From NCBI GenBank assembly GCA_035041965.1, contig JAPYMA010002088.1:1-64000 (forward strand): 64,000 nt of DNA, written 5' to 3'. The DNA comes from Anisakis pegreffii (lineage: Eukaryota; Nematoda; Chromadorea; Rhabditida; Anisakidae). Below, one piece after another: positions 12,401-24,933 of this stretch (position 1 is its first letter; each line of letters starts with the position of its first letter). The notes under the pieces were generated by a model. It did not search any database, had not been told where the DNA came from, and saw nothing but the letters and a program-made list of their open reading frames with translations. The translations under genes were made by a program, and so were the position numbers.

Positions 12401-15400
12401 CGTTCCCGTTGAACTTCTTCTAAATCACGGGAAATGATTTTCTGGAGCATTTGTAGGAATTTTCTGAAAAAAAAGTTTATTTAAGTTTGCGTCAACGTTT
12501 CATGTGTAATTAAACGAGAATCTTTTGTATTTCCTCTCCAAACGTTAAAGATAATCGTTTTGAGTTGGAGAATAGAAAATGTCTCTGAGATATGCCTCGG
12601 CTGAGTTCTACAATAGCATTTCAGTGATCAGTTATAACCTTTTGTGAACGAAGACGAGATTTTGGCAAAATTCAATCAATATGAGAAAATTGGATGCGAG
12701 AAGTACCTTTTTGAGTGTTATTTGTATTTTAGTGTGTTATTCTCATTGATTTTTGAATGTGTATTCAATTGTTTGATTGTATTTTATTATTTGTTGTATT
12801 TACCGAATCGTATTCAATAATCTATAATATTTTGAATTAACGATCGATCTGTTTTCGCATTGTGATTACCGTTTTATATGTTTCTCATCTTCAGTTCCCG
12901 TTTTCTCTTCCGTCGTGGATATAAATCGTCTCGGTTCTCTTCCTCTTCACAAGAGGATCCTTGGAATTTCAAGTAATTTCCGTCTCCGTAATTAATTGAT
13001 ATGCTGTTCATCCTTGCTTCTCATTTCATAAGCTTTTATGTATCGTTCTTCTAATGTCTGTACTGAATTACTTGAGTTTGTCGCAGTCTATCTGTTGCTT
13101 TCAGTCTGTCAAGTGATTGAATGTGATTGATCGGGCTGATTCAAAGGGCTTGACTGCTGAGCTTTTGTTAATTAAACACGAGACTTGAATTCTCGAACAG
13201 TGTTATTCGACAGTGTGGTTTGAACACAATTTGAATAAGATTCGTTAGGGACGGATATATGAAGTGTTTTCCTCTACGTTCTGAAAGTATATTCTGTAGT
13301 ATACTTTCGATGACTATTCAAGCTGAATCTCAACTTGGTTTTAGTAATGAACTGCTTTTGAAAGGTCCTTCAGAATATCGTTAGAAAGAAGCAGCGCTTT
13401 TCGGCAAAGAGTCAATCTTGCACTGAAGTAGTATGTGCTCTTTGGTTTCACCTTACAAATTCCCTTCCTCACTGCTAGAACAACATGCGAATAATGAACG
13501 ATGTTTGTTTATAAACAAAGTATTCAAACCTTTTTCATTCCTGAATTTACATCCGTCAAATTTCTGCACTATAATGATTCACTTTGAAACTGATGAATGC
13601 TATATTCCCGTTGGAGTTCACACAGCTGTGGGGATTGTGCTGGGTTCGGTCACCTAGGAGAATGCTTTTGGATGGATCGAATATCTCTAACCAGTAGGAG
13701 ATCCGGAATTATCCAGTTTAGAGTGTTTATTCTTGTAGGTGATGTTTACAGAGCACTTTTTTACATTCTGGTATCATCTGTTCTAGAATGTGCTGAAGGA
13801 TTGATTAGCTGAAGGTTGATTGGATCGTAGGTGTTTTTGAGTGATCGTTTAGAGTGGTGATCAGAAAGCTTGATAATCTCATATGATATCTACTGTTATT
13901 ATCTTGTGTGATGTATGTATCATTGTGCTTATCGAGTTATTTGTTATCTCATATGCATATTCATTCGAATACAATATTTTGTTCACCAATTATTTTTCAT
14001 TCGCTGATGTTGTTTGTTGTTCATTATTTCTTCTGTTTCATATAGTTAATTGTTTTTTTTTTTGCTTTATTTAGTTGATTGATTTATTTTTATGTGACTT
14101 ATTAGTGTATGATGTATTGCCGACATATTGATCGACTTGGTGATTTCCTTTATTCTTAATTCATTTATATCAATTTCACTAGTAAATTGTTAATTTACTG
14201 GCATAAATTTGATATGAGTTCATCTCGTTTCTCCTTTTATAAGAAAGGAATATTGTTTGTGTCGAGAAACATTTGATAATTTTAACCAAATTCTAATTTG
14301 ATAGCCATTTGTAATTGATGTTTGATTAATTTTTGTTTTTCACGATGAATATGATGAAATAAATCGTTAGTTTCATGTGCCATTTTGCAGTAGTCTCATT
14401 GTTGATGTGTATTACTAATAGCAATTGAGGAATGAATGCTTGATTACGCTCACGATCAGGGCTTAATGAATATTATTATTCTACCGCAGATGACCGAAAC
14501 TATGCATATATTGTATTGTTCACTGTCAAGAAATGCTGCAGCAGTCAGTGTTATTTCTAGGATCACAGCAGTTGAAGAGAATTTAGCAGTTCAACGTTGT
14601 CAGATGCAATTGTATCTGATCAGTCGGTTGTTTGAGATTTTTGAAAAATGTCGTTACTCTCATCGAAAATCGTATCTGCCGTACAGCGATCGATGGTTCA
14701 TCAGTACTACTTAGAATGCTAGTTTGTTAGCTTTTACGAGTTGGTTTTAGTTGGTTTCAGGAACAGCCGACTGATGTGAGATAAACGAATACATTTGGAC
14801 GCGTTCATTCATTGCCGTATTATTCACCACTGAAGTGTCACTTGTTCAGTGAATTTTGAAAATTTTGCAGACTCCAACGTTGTCACGACATTCGACGAAT
14901 CGTTGAGGCATTTCAACGTCTCCGAACTTAAATGATTTCCAACTACTTTAAATCCTTCTTTTAATCCGCAAGCCGAATGAAGCTGAGCGGACAGCGTTAA
15001 AATTCGCTTATTTTTGTTGTCATAATGAATTGTTCGAATTATATTCGATGATTCAGAATGAATAATTCAATAAATAGTGAGTGCTCTCGTGGAACGTGCC
15101 GTGTAATCGTTTCAGTTTTCGATCTTATTTTTCATCCCTCAACGAGTATCACAAAAAGTGAATAGGCCGTAAATGATTTTTAGCGATGGACTGCAAACGA
15201 GGAAGTGAAATAATCGAAAATATTATTTTATGTTTCAATTCGTTGAATCACTTCAATGATGGCCGTAATTTTAAACTTCTCGTCCCTATTCGAATTTAAG
15301 ACTGTTTCTATTTCTCTGCATCCCAATTTTTTAAATTCATTCCATCACTCCGAGCGCTCAATTCAGTGGAAACAATCATAAAAATCTTAACTTATTGACA

Positions 15401-15732
15401 ATTGAATATAATTCGTCATTTTATTATATTACCAAAAATTTCTACGCCGTAACTTATTCATAATCAGAGCATAGTTTTGTGATTTCACTTAAGGATCAGT
15501 ACTCAAAGCATTTAATGTTTCGGATTGCTAGATTATATTCATGACTAAGTAAATTCAAAAATAATACCTAATCGTCGGAATCCACCGCTCGAACCTTCGA
15601 TGAACATTTGCTTTGAGTGAATTTCATCAATCACCATTCCATCATTGTCGCAAATAGCGCGAAAACCTAGCATAGAATGATGATAGTACTAAAAGAGATA
15701 GTACTTTAATCAAATAAGAAACATCGTGCAAT
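9416..15732. other. Gene-poor AT-rich region
   Basis: About 6.3 kb without a supportable gene. It is rich in T runs and trinucleotide drift (TTA/TTG near 9800-9900, TTG near 10180) and has a CT dinucleotide run near 12141-12160. One minus-strand open frame at 10404-10610 ends in a Lys/Pro-rich tail (SLEQKPKPKPKKAPQ) and could be a terminal exon. I see no partner exons. Confidence 0.35.
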
Positions 15733-15814
15733 GGGCCGATAGTGCTGGTGTGCACGCTGGGCTTTGAGGATCCGATCTGTTCAGAGAGCGTGAGTTCGAT
15801 TCTGCGTTGGTCCA
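15733..15814 (+). tRNA. tRNA-like sequence with long variable arm (pseudogene or SINE head)
   Basis: GGGCCGA at the start pairs along all seven positions (two G-U) with TTGGTCC at the end, followed by a discriminator A. The D arm is perfect: GTGC, loop, GCAC. A variable arm TCT-GTTC-AGA and a T-loop-like GTTCGATTC follow. At about 81 nt it has the size of a Leu or Ser tRNA. The anticodon stem does not pair properly and the T stem pairs only at its two inner positions, so it is probably not a working tRNA. A short perfect hairpin (CTCTTTGAG, 7-nt loop, CTCAAAGAG) follows at 15838-15862. A tRNA-derived SINE is the main alternative. Confidence 0.45.
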
Positions 15815-15862
15815 AAATCTTTGGCAAAAAGTTTGATCTCTTTGAGGTTTGATCTCAAAGAG

Positions 15863-17066
15863 GTAAACACATAAGAGTATCTCAATTCAAGAGATATTCA
15901 CAAAAAAGGGCTTAGTTTCGACAATCATCTTTAATCATAAACATAATGCTATCCTCTTGAAATAATTCGACAATTGTCCACGGTTGCACTTTGAATTTAA
16001 CAAGAACACATCATACTCCCATGTGATCGTATGTACATAAAATTTGTGTTATGCGATATCTGAAATCAACCGAAAAGTTTATGAACGATGCAAAGTGCCC
16101 CTTGCAATCAAGTAAATTCGGTATCAGGAAAGAGTACAATCGTATCGCATGCTCACTTCTCATGAATTTGCAATAGTAGCAGTGCATTATAGCGATGGAT
16201 GATATTCGGGTTTAGGTTTAAACTGGCAATTATCCTTGAGGTATTTGTCAAACAAATTGTTGTTTCAGTTTCACGCAATAAATTCGTTCCATTTTGTTCG
16301 CGATATCAACAGCGTGTCCAACTTTCGGCTCTTCACCCACCCAATAACCTCAAAATTCTCTTGTCTGCGAGATAGAAAACTGGATGGCTAAGCAACGGCG
16401 GCTGTCATGAACAGCACTCAATCATTTGTTCAATTGTAACATTCATTTATGATTTCATTTAAATTTGATTTCTGATTGTTTTTTTTTTCAAAAGCAGCCG
16501 CACCACTACACATGCATAAGATGAGTGAGTGGGACGAGATGTAGGTGAGATTGTTTACCTCAATCATTGATTCATTGTGAAGAAATGCGCAGATAGATAT
16601 AATATTGTTTGTTTTAGTTTTTACACGATCATCCTTCGATTTATTCGTCGTAAACATCATCTTCTGTTGAAAATGATGTCGATGGCACCCAAATTTGCGT
16701 TGTTGAAACAAACAGTTCCGATGCTTATGCAAAAGGTTTATGGAAAGTTTTCGCAGATAACTTCGTCTATATTCATAGCCAGATAATCTCTTTAATCTAC
16801 TTCTGTTAATACGCTCTCACTAGGATTTCATTGCAATTATAATGATTCCGTTCATTTACTTGTATAAATGTGATTGTGAACGAGGAAATTCTTTAATCCT
16901 ATGATGCAGTGGACTCTCGTTGTAATTGACAGCGATATTTTCATGAACCACTGCGTCTTATTGCGTGACGTAAACGAGTTTTAATGGACTAACGGAAATA
17001 CGTCGATAACTTGAAATTTCGATTTGGCTCAAATCCAGTCTCGTGTTTACATCGGCTTTAGCCTTA
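15863..17066. other. No gene seen
   Basis: AT-rich sequence. A plus-strand frame around 16661-16800 has protein-like composition (for example VENDVDGTQICVVETNSSDA) but lacks both a start codon and an acceptor site, so I do not call it. Confidence 0.3.
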
Positions 17067-17189
17067 CTACGACTGCTCTTTAGCTGAAGTTTCAGCTACT
17101 TTCTCCTCAAGAACGCTGATCACCGCACAAAGTCTTTTGTAGGTTGCCAGGTTAACCAATTCATATCGGTCATGAGAAATTCGGTGGAG
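17067..17189 (-). CDS. Possible isolated terminal exon, unknown product
   Basis: On the minus strand, after a CTTCCACAG acceptor, a 40-codon frame runs to TAG. It reads LHRISHDRYELVNLATYKRL and continues through a Glu/Lys-rich helix-like end (VISVLEEKVAETSAKEQS). Composition and codon choice look protein-coding, in contrast to the AT-rich surroundings. I could not find the upstream exons, which would lie to the right. It may be a real 3' exon of a gene with long introns or a relic of a mobile element. Confidence 0.35.
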   Translation of the reverse strand, partial: LHRISHDRYELVNLATYKRLCAVISVLEEKVAETSAKEQS

Positions 17190-19898
17190 CTGTGGAAGTT
17201 GTTTTCCTCCATTTTCGTTGATTTCGGTGTTTCAAAAAGGCTCGCTCTCGTCCATCACTTAAGTTCTCCATGAATTCCAGTAAGACATTCAATGTCATTA
17301 TGAAAAGTGCAGTGTTCACAATAAAACGCTATTAGGTGGAGGTGATCAGGAAATATGTCAGAATTGTGAACAATCGATCGAAATATTATCGTTGGATCTG
17401 TTTATCAATGACGTATTATCGATCCGATTTCTATGCTCTATCTTCTAATACATACTCATATCTCTGTCCGTTTCGAAGATATATCACCGCCCGCCCACTT
17501 TATTTCGCATAATGGATCACACAAGCGTATTAAGCAAAGATCTACTCGAGCTGGTCGCAGAGAACGTAGATCTCTCTCCTCGGCCGTTTACAGCGTATCA
17601 GCTTATATTCATTCTATCATCTACTTCCAAGCAAGCACATTATTGATCGTCGCATTTGGAGATTAGTTCGAACCGATTATTTGCCCTAAAAAATGATCAG
17701 TGCTCTCAATTGTATGGAGTAATAGCCGAGAACATCCTAAAAAATTTCCATTCATCAGTGATTCCGTCCGTCCGCTCATCTATTGAAGAATATTTCCAAT
17801 TGTGTGCCTCCTATTTCGTCGGTTATTTATAACTCATAAATATTGATTCTCATTTACTCTCATTATCATATCATAAGGAATCTTTTTACCATTATGATTG
17901 AGCAATTGAAGTTACACGAGCTGGCTTCGTTCGAAGATTGATTATGTTCGTTCTCACTGACAATGGGTTTCATTCGAACAGTTTGTTTGGGTTGTAATCG
18001 TTTATCTGTGCTCATTTAATCGATCTTGTTTTCACGTTTATTCGTTTCAATGCATTACCACTGCTCACTTTTTCGCAGCAATATTCGTGATGCAGATCGT
18101 GATAAGTTTTTACAAAGCATTTTCTGTTTATATTTATTTATTTCTACTAGCAGTTCCTTCTATTTGTGCCATCACTACGTTATTACGATCATTATTTTCA
18201 TTTTTTACCCAAACAATTTCTTTTCGGACTTTTGCTGCTGCTGCCGCTGCTGTTCATCGGGAAAACTGGAGGTTATTTTTGTCTGGGATATTCCTGCGGG
18301 AGAATGCTTGCTTTTTTAGGAATTCGCTCACCTGAATTCATTTAAATAGAAACGATTAGATGGAGAAATCATCAGACTGACAGCAAGAATCATAACTTTC
18401 GATGTATTCTTTGTAATTGTCGATGACGGAAACGATATAGATTTGTCCTATTTCGAAATGTGTAAAAGTTTAAATGATCGGCTCTGTTCAAAGAGAGAAC
18501 GGACGAAGAACTCCAGAAAAAAAACGCCGTCTTCTACGATTATCTGGTAAGGAAAATTTTTTGTTTATTAAAAAATGTTGATGAAAATTCCTTGTTGCGA
18601 TTTCGTGTGTGTGTTATTGAGCGTGAAATATTTCTGAACCAAATGCATTCTGTCAGAACGGAATGTTTGAAAACTCGTCGAATTGGAATTTTATTTTTCA
18701 ATTTTTAATTTCAATTTCTGTGACGAGTTTTTAATCCCCGTTGCATTGTGCAAAATCAGCGAGGGAATTGTTTATTATTTTCATTTACGACACATTTTAT
18801 GATAGATAATTCGTTTCAATAGCAAATTTTATGTTGTTTATTCATTTTGAGTTATAAAAGTGGCCTTGAAAAGGAGTGAATGAAATATTTTTGTGAATAA
18901 CCTCGAAATGTGAGCGATTATTTTTCAGATTCTATTCATTCAAACTCTTCCATTCTGATCAGTGCGTTGTTGTTATTGTTCATTTCCTGCACAGGAATAT
19001 AGTGCGGAGAGAAAGAAACGAAAAACGTTTCAAAAAAAATTTCAACGTACTCTTCAAAATTTCAAAGTATTCTTAAGTATTTAGTATTTCAGTATTCTTT
19101 ACTGAACCAAACCAGATCCAATTGCAAAATATGCACATGCCCAATTGTGATTGTTATGCTATCTGTTACTTGCCTTTCACAGCATAAATCAACACTTCAT
19201 CAATTGATAGCATTATTCAGCGTCATCGTTTGCTGTTTCTCATCATGTCACATACGTCGTGCAACTCAGAGTAATCTGTGACTAATGTAAATGAATGTTT
19301 ACATTGTGAACCTTATGAAAGTGATAGGAAGGAACAGATCAATGTGCCATGACAGATTATTTTGCGATTTATGTGTACTTTGAGGGAGCAGATCGTAATG
19401 AAGTCTTACGATTCTGCAACTAGTTAATGCCAGCCCGGAAGGTTATGTTTTACCGGTTCAAAATGAATTAATTGCAAATGGCGAAGTTACATCGCCTGCA
19501 TTTGATGCTAAATTTGCTCGATCGAAAACGCTCTGATACGTTTTATACTTCATTTGGGCAAATGTTGTTCATTTTTCGGTGTTTTATTGCGATGAATTCA
19601 TAGTCGTTCACGTAGTGCAATTGATATGGAAGAGGATGGAAATTCTTTAGAAATAGTGGTTTATGCGAAGTGAATTTGATGAATGCGGAATGCAAAAGTT
19701 CATCTCAAACCGACCGATAGCGTTGTCGTTCTATAATTTGGTTCGACAACTGGTCAATCGGCGATATTTGTGTCTGTCTGATTGAATGCAGATGACAGCG
19801 CCATAAATCATGAGGTCTGCAAAAAACTGAGAACATGTGCGTTAATGTTGATGAATTAACAGTCATCGATCGGGTTATTGAACGAGCAATTTTTGCAG
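17190..19898. other. No certain gene
   Basis: AT-rich. An Arg/Ser-rich plus-strand frame near 17470-17600 (RSTRAGRRERRSLSS) could be an exon but has only weak splice signals. Nothing else is supportable. Confidence 0.3.
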
Positions 19899-20189
19899 GA
19901 AATGAAATCTGTTTTGGACGAAGGACTTCTCAAGTTCAGAGAACCATTCGGATTTCGTTTAAACGAGCAAATTTTGAAACGCGAAAGATTATTGAAGAAA
20001 TCGTTTTACTTTTCTATTTTTTCTCTCTCGGAAAGGGAACACACAGCCTATCTAGCGACGAACATCTGCATTTTGCTTATGATCGATTCAGATGAATCAG
20101 TGGTTGTTTATTCTTTCGCAACTGATGAGGAAATTTCGAAAATTTCATTCAGATTTGGTAAAATTATTGTAAAAGAACTTTTCCGGTAA
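19899..20189 (+). CDS. Possible exon of unknown gene
   Basis: After a TTTTTGCAG acceptor, an open frame begins EMKSVLDEGLLKFREPFGFR and continues with a charged, helix-like segment (LNEQILKRERLLKKS) before a less typical stretch and a stop codon at 20187. The first 40 codons look coding; where the exon ends is unclear. No partner exons or known family were recognised. Confidence 0.3.
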   Translation, partial: EMKSVLDEGLLKFREPFGFRLNEQILKRERLLKKSFYFSIFSLSEREHTAYLATNICILLMIDSDESVVVYSFATDEEISKISFRFGKIIVKELFR

Positions 20190-21389
20190 ATTGATCAAAG
20201 AAAAAAGCTTTTTTTGATTGGTTCAATTAAATTTTTTTTTGCTTCGGATTGCATCCTATTTATTTAACTAGTAATAATACTATAGCCGTAACAGTAAAGT
20301 ATTGTTGCCAAACTTCACTATCATCAATAAGCAGGAATCCACTGCTAGTTTTTAGAATTGCGTTCAATGGACGTGTTCAGTGACTGACGATTCGAAACTT
20401 TTTCTGTCGCAATGGTAATTTATTCGGTAGCGTGATATTTCACGTAATTTCCAAAGCGTTCTTATGGTTCTATTGTACAAACGAGTATTCCGTTCGGATT
20501 TTGAGTTTTATTTAAAATTTTTTGTTGGAATTGTTTAAATGCCAGTGAAGGTATGTACTTTTGTCCGAATGCAGTTCTAGAGTTCATTTTCTTTTTTTTT
20601 TGTCACTATTAGTGCAGTAAATATCGAGAATTGTCATGTGATGTGTGCGGATGCAATTTTGCATTTTTTTTGTTTTTTTTTACAAAATCGTCATTTCATT
20701 ATTCGAAATGCATTATGGTTTGATTGAACCATCAATTAATTAAAGTTGACTTTGCGTTCGGCAAACCACATCCTCTTCCAACTCGACTAGTGCTCTTTTC
20801 AGTTGTTCACAATTCAGTCCGATTTTGTTCTCGGTTCGACTCCAAAACTCAACATCAAATGGCTTGAATTGAAGAAATTACACTCAAAGGTAGTAATTGT
20901 TATTCGGTCATGATATTGATCGATTACGACAACGAAATTATTGAAAATATCCACATTTAGGCAATAGAAACTGGCTCATTATTCGCCAAGCTCACAAACT
21001 TCATTTTACTACATCACATTACCTTGTGAAAACAAGAAATTGGTAACAGCTCATCCGGTTTTATGTGCCGCATATTCCAATCTCTATTGATCGATAACTA
21101 TCATTAAATCGAACGAAATAACTTCCCTCCTCTACTTAAGTGAGCACTATCGACAAACAATTTCAGTTTGCTCACAGCACATTCACATTTACTGCATGTT
21201 CTTTGAACTCAACTGTCATCTTGCATTATGTACCTTCGATGTCAAATATGTAGTAATAACGAAACGATAGTGCTCAATAGATTAGCGCAAAATGACAATC
21301 ACATTCAGTGGAAGAATTTAATACATTTCTTGAAAACTGCAGTCGCTCATCACTCATGAAAGGAACCCTAACTACAGAGCACAGAACCA
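20190..21389. other. No gene seen
   Basis: AT-rich sequence with homopolymer T runs and no supportable exon or element. Confidence 0.4.
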
Positions 21390-21722
21390 CAAACTAAACT
21401 ATAAAATGCTATAAACTAAACCTATGAACTATAAAATACCATACTCTAAATACATTTTACCTGGATTACCTGGATTGGCCAGGCTATCAAACGTTTGTAA
21501 CATTGCTGGCCACAATGCGTTTCCATTCGGTCCTTGATCTTGCTTTCCTTTGCCAGGTGTTACCCAACTTCTTTGTAATATCGTCTTTCCATTTTATTGA
21601 AGGTCTCTCGAGCGGTCCTTTTATTTCCCTTGGGTACCATTCTGCAACTGCTCGAGTCCATCTGCCATCATTTATTCTTGCTACGTGGCCTGCTCAACGT
21701 AGCGTAAATACATTTAGTTTCT
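21390..21722 (-). mobile_element. 3' end of an RTE-type non-LTR retrotransposon (dead copy)
   Basis: Read on the minus strand, 21487-21712 encodes the extreme C-terminus of an RTE/BovB-like reverse transcriptase: GHVARINDGRWT, then AEWYPREIKGPLERPSIKW and a KARSRTEWKR end with a stop. This Trp-rich tail (GHVAR...RW...EW.PR....GRP..RW.DD) is a known signature of such elements. A TGA stands where the family has Trp, just before GHVAR, and the copy is cut off at its 5' side near 21722. A tail of short repeats follows (TATAGTTTA-type and GGTAATCCA units), typical of RTE 3' ends. Confidence 0.8.
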
Positions 21723-21860
21723 AGAAATACTCAAACGATGCCATACAATTTAAAACAATCTACAAAACAGTTCGCTATGTATTTTTAATTGCCCACAGAT
21801 TCATAAATCAACTAACTGCCATGTCATATTGAATTGTTCTGCTCAGAAGTTTGTTGAATG

Positions 21861-21934
21861 CGAAACATTTCGGTAGTGGTTTCGGAGTTGATTTGGTAGT
21901 GGTTTCGGAGTTGAGAAACATTTCGGTAGTGGTT
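21861..21934. repeat. Short local tandem repeat
   Basis: The phrase GGTAGTGGTTTCGGAGTTGA occurs twice in tandem, with a third partial copy and two copies of GAAACATTTCGGTAGTGG around them. It is a recent local slippage duplication without coding meaning that I can see. Confidence 0.7.
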
Positions 21935-22311
21935 ACACTGATCAGTTGACTGCATCCAATTGATTCTTGTTCACTCACAATCAGTGTGATCATGTGTTCT
22001 ACCAGAAATGATTCAATTTGCATTTTAAGAACTTGTTATTGCTTTCGTTTTATATTTTACTACGAGAATGCTCCCCAAGAAGTAATCTTATCGATCGTTC
22101 GCATGAATTTATTCGATCATTTTTAGGATTCAGTTATGATCTGATGATTGATCGTTTGCTGATAAAAACGTTTTTTGGATCCTATTCGATGATATCTTGA
22201 CTTATTATAGATGAAGTGGATGCTCTTTTATCGTCATTCTCGTATCGTTTGATCAGATTCGATGTGTCGAGACGCATCGAATCTCGCGCGATTTCCTTAT
22301 ATCTCTTAGTT

Positions 22312-22394
22312 GACATCGATCACCGAAGGTATGTGGACGTCAGGAATCAATAGGCTCTCGTTTCTAGAAAAGCTATTTGTTAAAACAAAAACTT
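22312..22394. repeat. Dispersed repeat, copy 1
   Basis: Shares a core with 23354-23438: CGATCACCGAAGGT, then GTCAGGAATCAATAGGCTCT and CGTTTC, then a looser A/C-rich tail (AACAAAAACT). The core is far less AT-rich than its surroundings and differs at only a few positions between copies. Confidence 0.75.
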
Positions 22395-23353
22395 TGTTAT
22401 TTGTGAAAACAAAAAAATGTTTGAAGGTAAATTTATGCTAGAAATTTGCTTGGAAAATGACTTTTGACGGGAAAGATTCAGAAAGAATTTCAAGTGCCGA
22501 ATGAAATAACGTAAAAGAGCTAAAGAATGTTAAAAATTCAGCGAACAATGGTGTATTCAAGGATTAAAACTAACGAAAATTAGAGCCAATAGTAAAGAAT
22601 TTCGAAGTTGTTGGTTGTGAGTGCTGAAATGCAGCAGTTGATTGAAACATGAACGCTGCTTTTTTGGTGCATAGCATCCAATCCAACAACAATGAACTCG
22701 CTTATAAAAACACGCATTTTTATCGCGGCTCGTCACTGGCGAACTGAGAGCAAATCATGCCTGTCCGAGAGCAAATCCATCTGATTAGGTGAACGAACTT
22801 TGGAAAATGATTTTGATGGGTTTTTTTTGGTGATTTTATTTGAACGAAATTCATTTCGACATCTCGCGATAGTTGAGTGAATGAATCTCTCAGCATTTCG
22901 ATAGTTGTTGAGTTCTTGGCATTCTCATAAACATTTTCGATGCACTTCTCAAATCACTGAATTTTATCTATGTAGGTGCTGATTGAAACATGTGCAGTTT
23001 ATGAGCAAGAAAAGGAGGACAAGAAAATGAAATTTCACTTGAAAATGTGAACATTACAAACGAAATGAACTCCTCTGAACGATGTATATTTCATTTACGC
23101 TTATACGACAAAATCAAATGTCCCACTCTAAAACAGTCATAATTCGTATGGAATTGTTTGCAATCGATTGATTTTTTTTTTGATCTGATTCAATTGATCC
23201 TTTTTACAGATATCTCACGATTAGTCAGAAACGCTGAATTTGCGATTAAGACCAGACTTTTGTAGCATCCAATTACGGGAATGGTGGAATGTGCTCATGT
23301 CTTGTCTTCGTCATATTTTAATGCATATGATTTATTGTGCTGAATTAATTAAT

Positions 23354-23438
23354 GACGTCGATCACCGAAGGTGTGTGAACGTCAGGAATCAATAGGCTCT
23401 CGTTTCCAAAATTTTTTTATTTGTTGAAACAAAAACTG
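23354..23438. repeat. Dispersed repeat, copy 2
   Basis: Second copy of the sequence at 22312, about 1.04 kb away and in the same orientation. Here GACGT and ACGTC bracket the CGATCACCGAAGG core as a short inverted pair. Conservation in the core with divergence outside suggests a repeat family member or a small structured RNA. Confidence 0.75.
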
Positions 23439-24903
23439 TTTTGCTCAGCTTTAGGACAGTTTTGCTTTGAATCACGACTTAAAAGTTTCTCGATCATTTC
23501 GAATCATTTTTAGTGAGTCGTCTATTCTTTTCTTATGCACCTGATATGAACTCGGAAACATTTCCCGTGATAATCCCAATGAAATGATTCTTAAATTGTC
23601 TCATTTACCCACTTTTCAAGATCTCAAATTTCTCGCCTGATACACTCACATAAAGGCAGTGAATTGAAATTTGAACCGAAACATCTGTGTGGAATCAAAA
23701 TTTTTCTCCAGCTTTGTATCAGTTACTAGCTCTGCACCAAATGTCCATTCGATGTACTGCTCATTAAGCATTCAAAATGACGTCGAATCAGATTATACGA
23801 TATTGTATTTGCATAATGCATTGTTCACGTATCACAACTGATGTGAACAATCGAATGCGTATATATGTCATAAATAAACACAAAATACCACGCCGCATTC
23901 ACAACTATCCACGTACAGTCGTTATTTCACTGAGCTCTTATCTGCTGCACCACAATCAATTTTCAGTTATTATTTATACCCGTCAATTCGTTTCGCATTT
24001 CACGATTCATTAAGTTTCTTTCACAACCAGTCGAATCCTGTACCGCCATTCACGTTCAATTCAATTCGCTGAATATCGCTCATTATCACGATATCAAATA
24101 TCGTGTACATTCTTCTTCTGAATCAATATTCTCCACTCTTTTGAACAGAATGCTTGATTTCGCTTCCAAAACACCATGTGCCATTTTATTCATTTTCATT
24201 CCTTTTGCAGTAATTTTTCCAACTGCATTTTCAGCAAATTTATTTTTTGCTCCTCTTCGTTCCGTTTAATCTAACAGTTAATTTGTCTTTTTGTTCATCG
24301 CGGATCAGTCACCATCCATCAACGATTCAAATCGTCATAGAGTGATTAAACTGAAAAAACAGCATCTGCGGCGAGATATTCTTCTGTTTTGTGTGATTTT
24401 AAGAACGCATTTGAACCTCTCATCCTAACCTAACGATGGTTTATTTTGTTCGAAAGATCAACCAACCGTCCAATTTGTAGGCAATGAGGAACATTTCAAT
24501 ATCAATGACTGCGCACTGATAATTTGCGCACTAATATTTCTCGATGAAATTGATGAACACGAACCAGATGCATTTGTCGATGATTGATCGTGCATCAGTT
24601 CATCCACTTTGAAGATTTATTTCGCGTTCACGTTTTTTCGTTGTTTACAATCCCAAATTTTCATCCTCACAACAAAAATGATCTATCTCATGATTGCACA
24701 CACACTGAAATAGAAGGAAACGAGAATATGAAACAAACATCTGATATTTGACAGAAGATGTTTGCGACAACACTTGTGAATGGTTTCTTTTCGAATCTTT
24801 ATCAGTTTGCATTTTTTTTGTCTCCAGTTTGTGCCACGCAAAAAACATTTATATTGATGCCTTCCACGTGCCTTGTTGCAAAGAAAAAATCAAAGTCAGA
24901 GTT

Positions 24904-24933
24904 TTGTTCAAACAAATTTATTTGTTTGAACAA
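24904..24933. repeat. Perfect palindrome
   Basis: TTGTTCAAACAAAT, two bases, then its reverse complement. Related ATTTGTTCA and TTGAACAAAT words recur over the next 30 bp. No function is evident. Confidence 0.7.

Noticed and set aside
16661..16800. Protein-like plus-strand frame (VENDVDGTQICVVETNSS)
   Set aside because: A stop precedes it with no acceptor in between, and there is no ATG, so it cannot be an exon as it stands.
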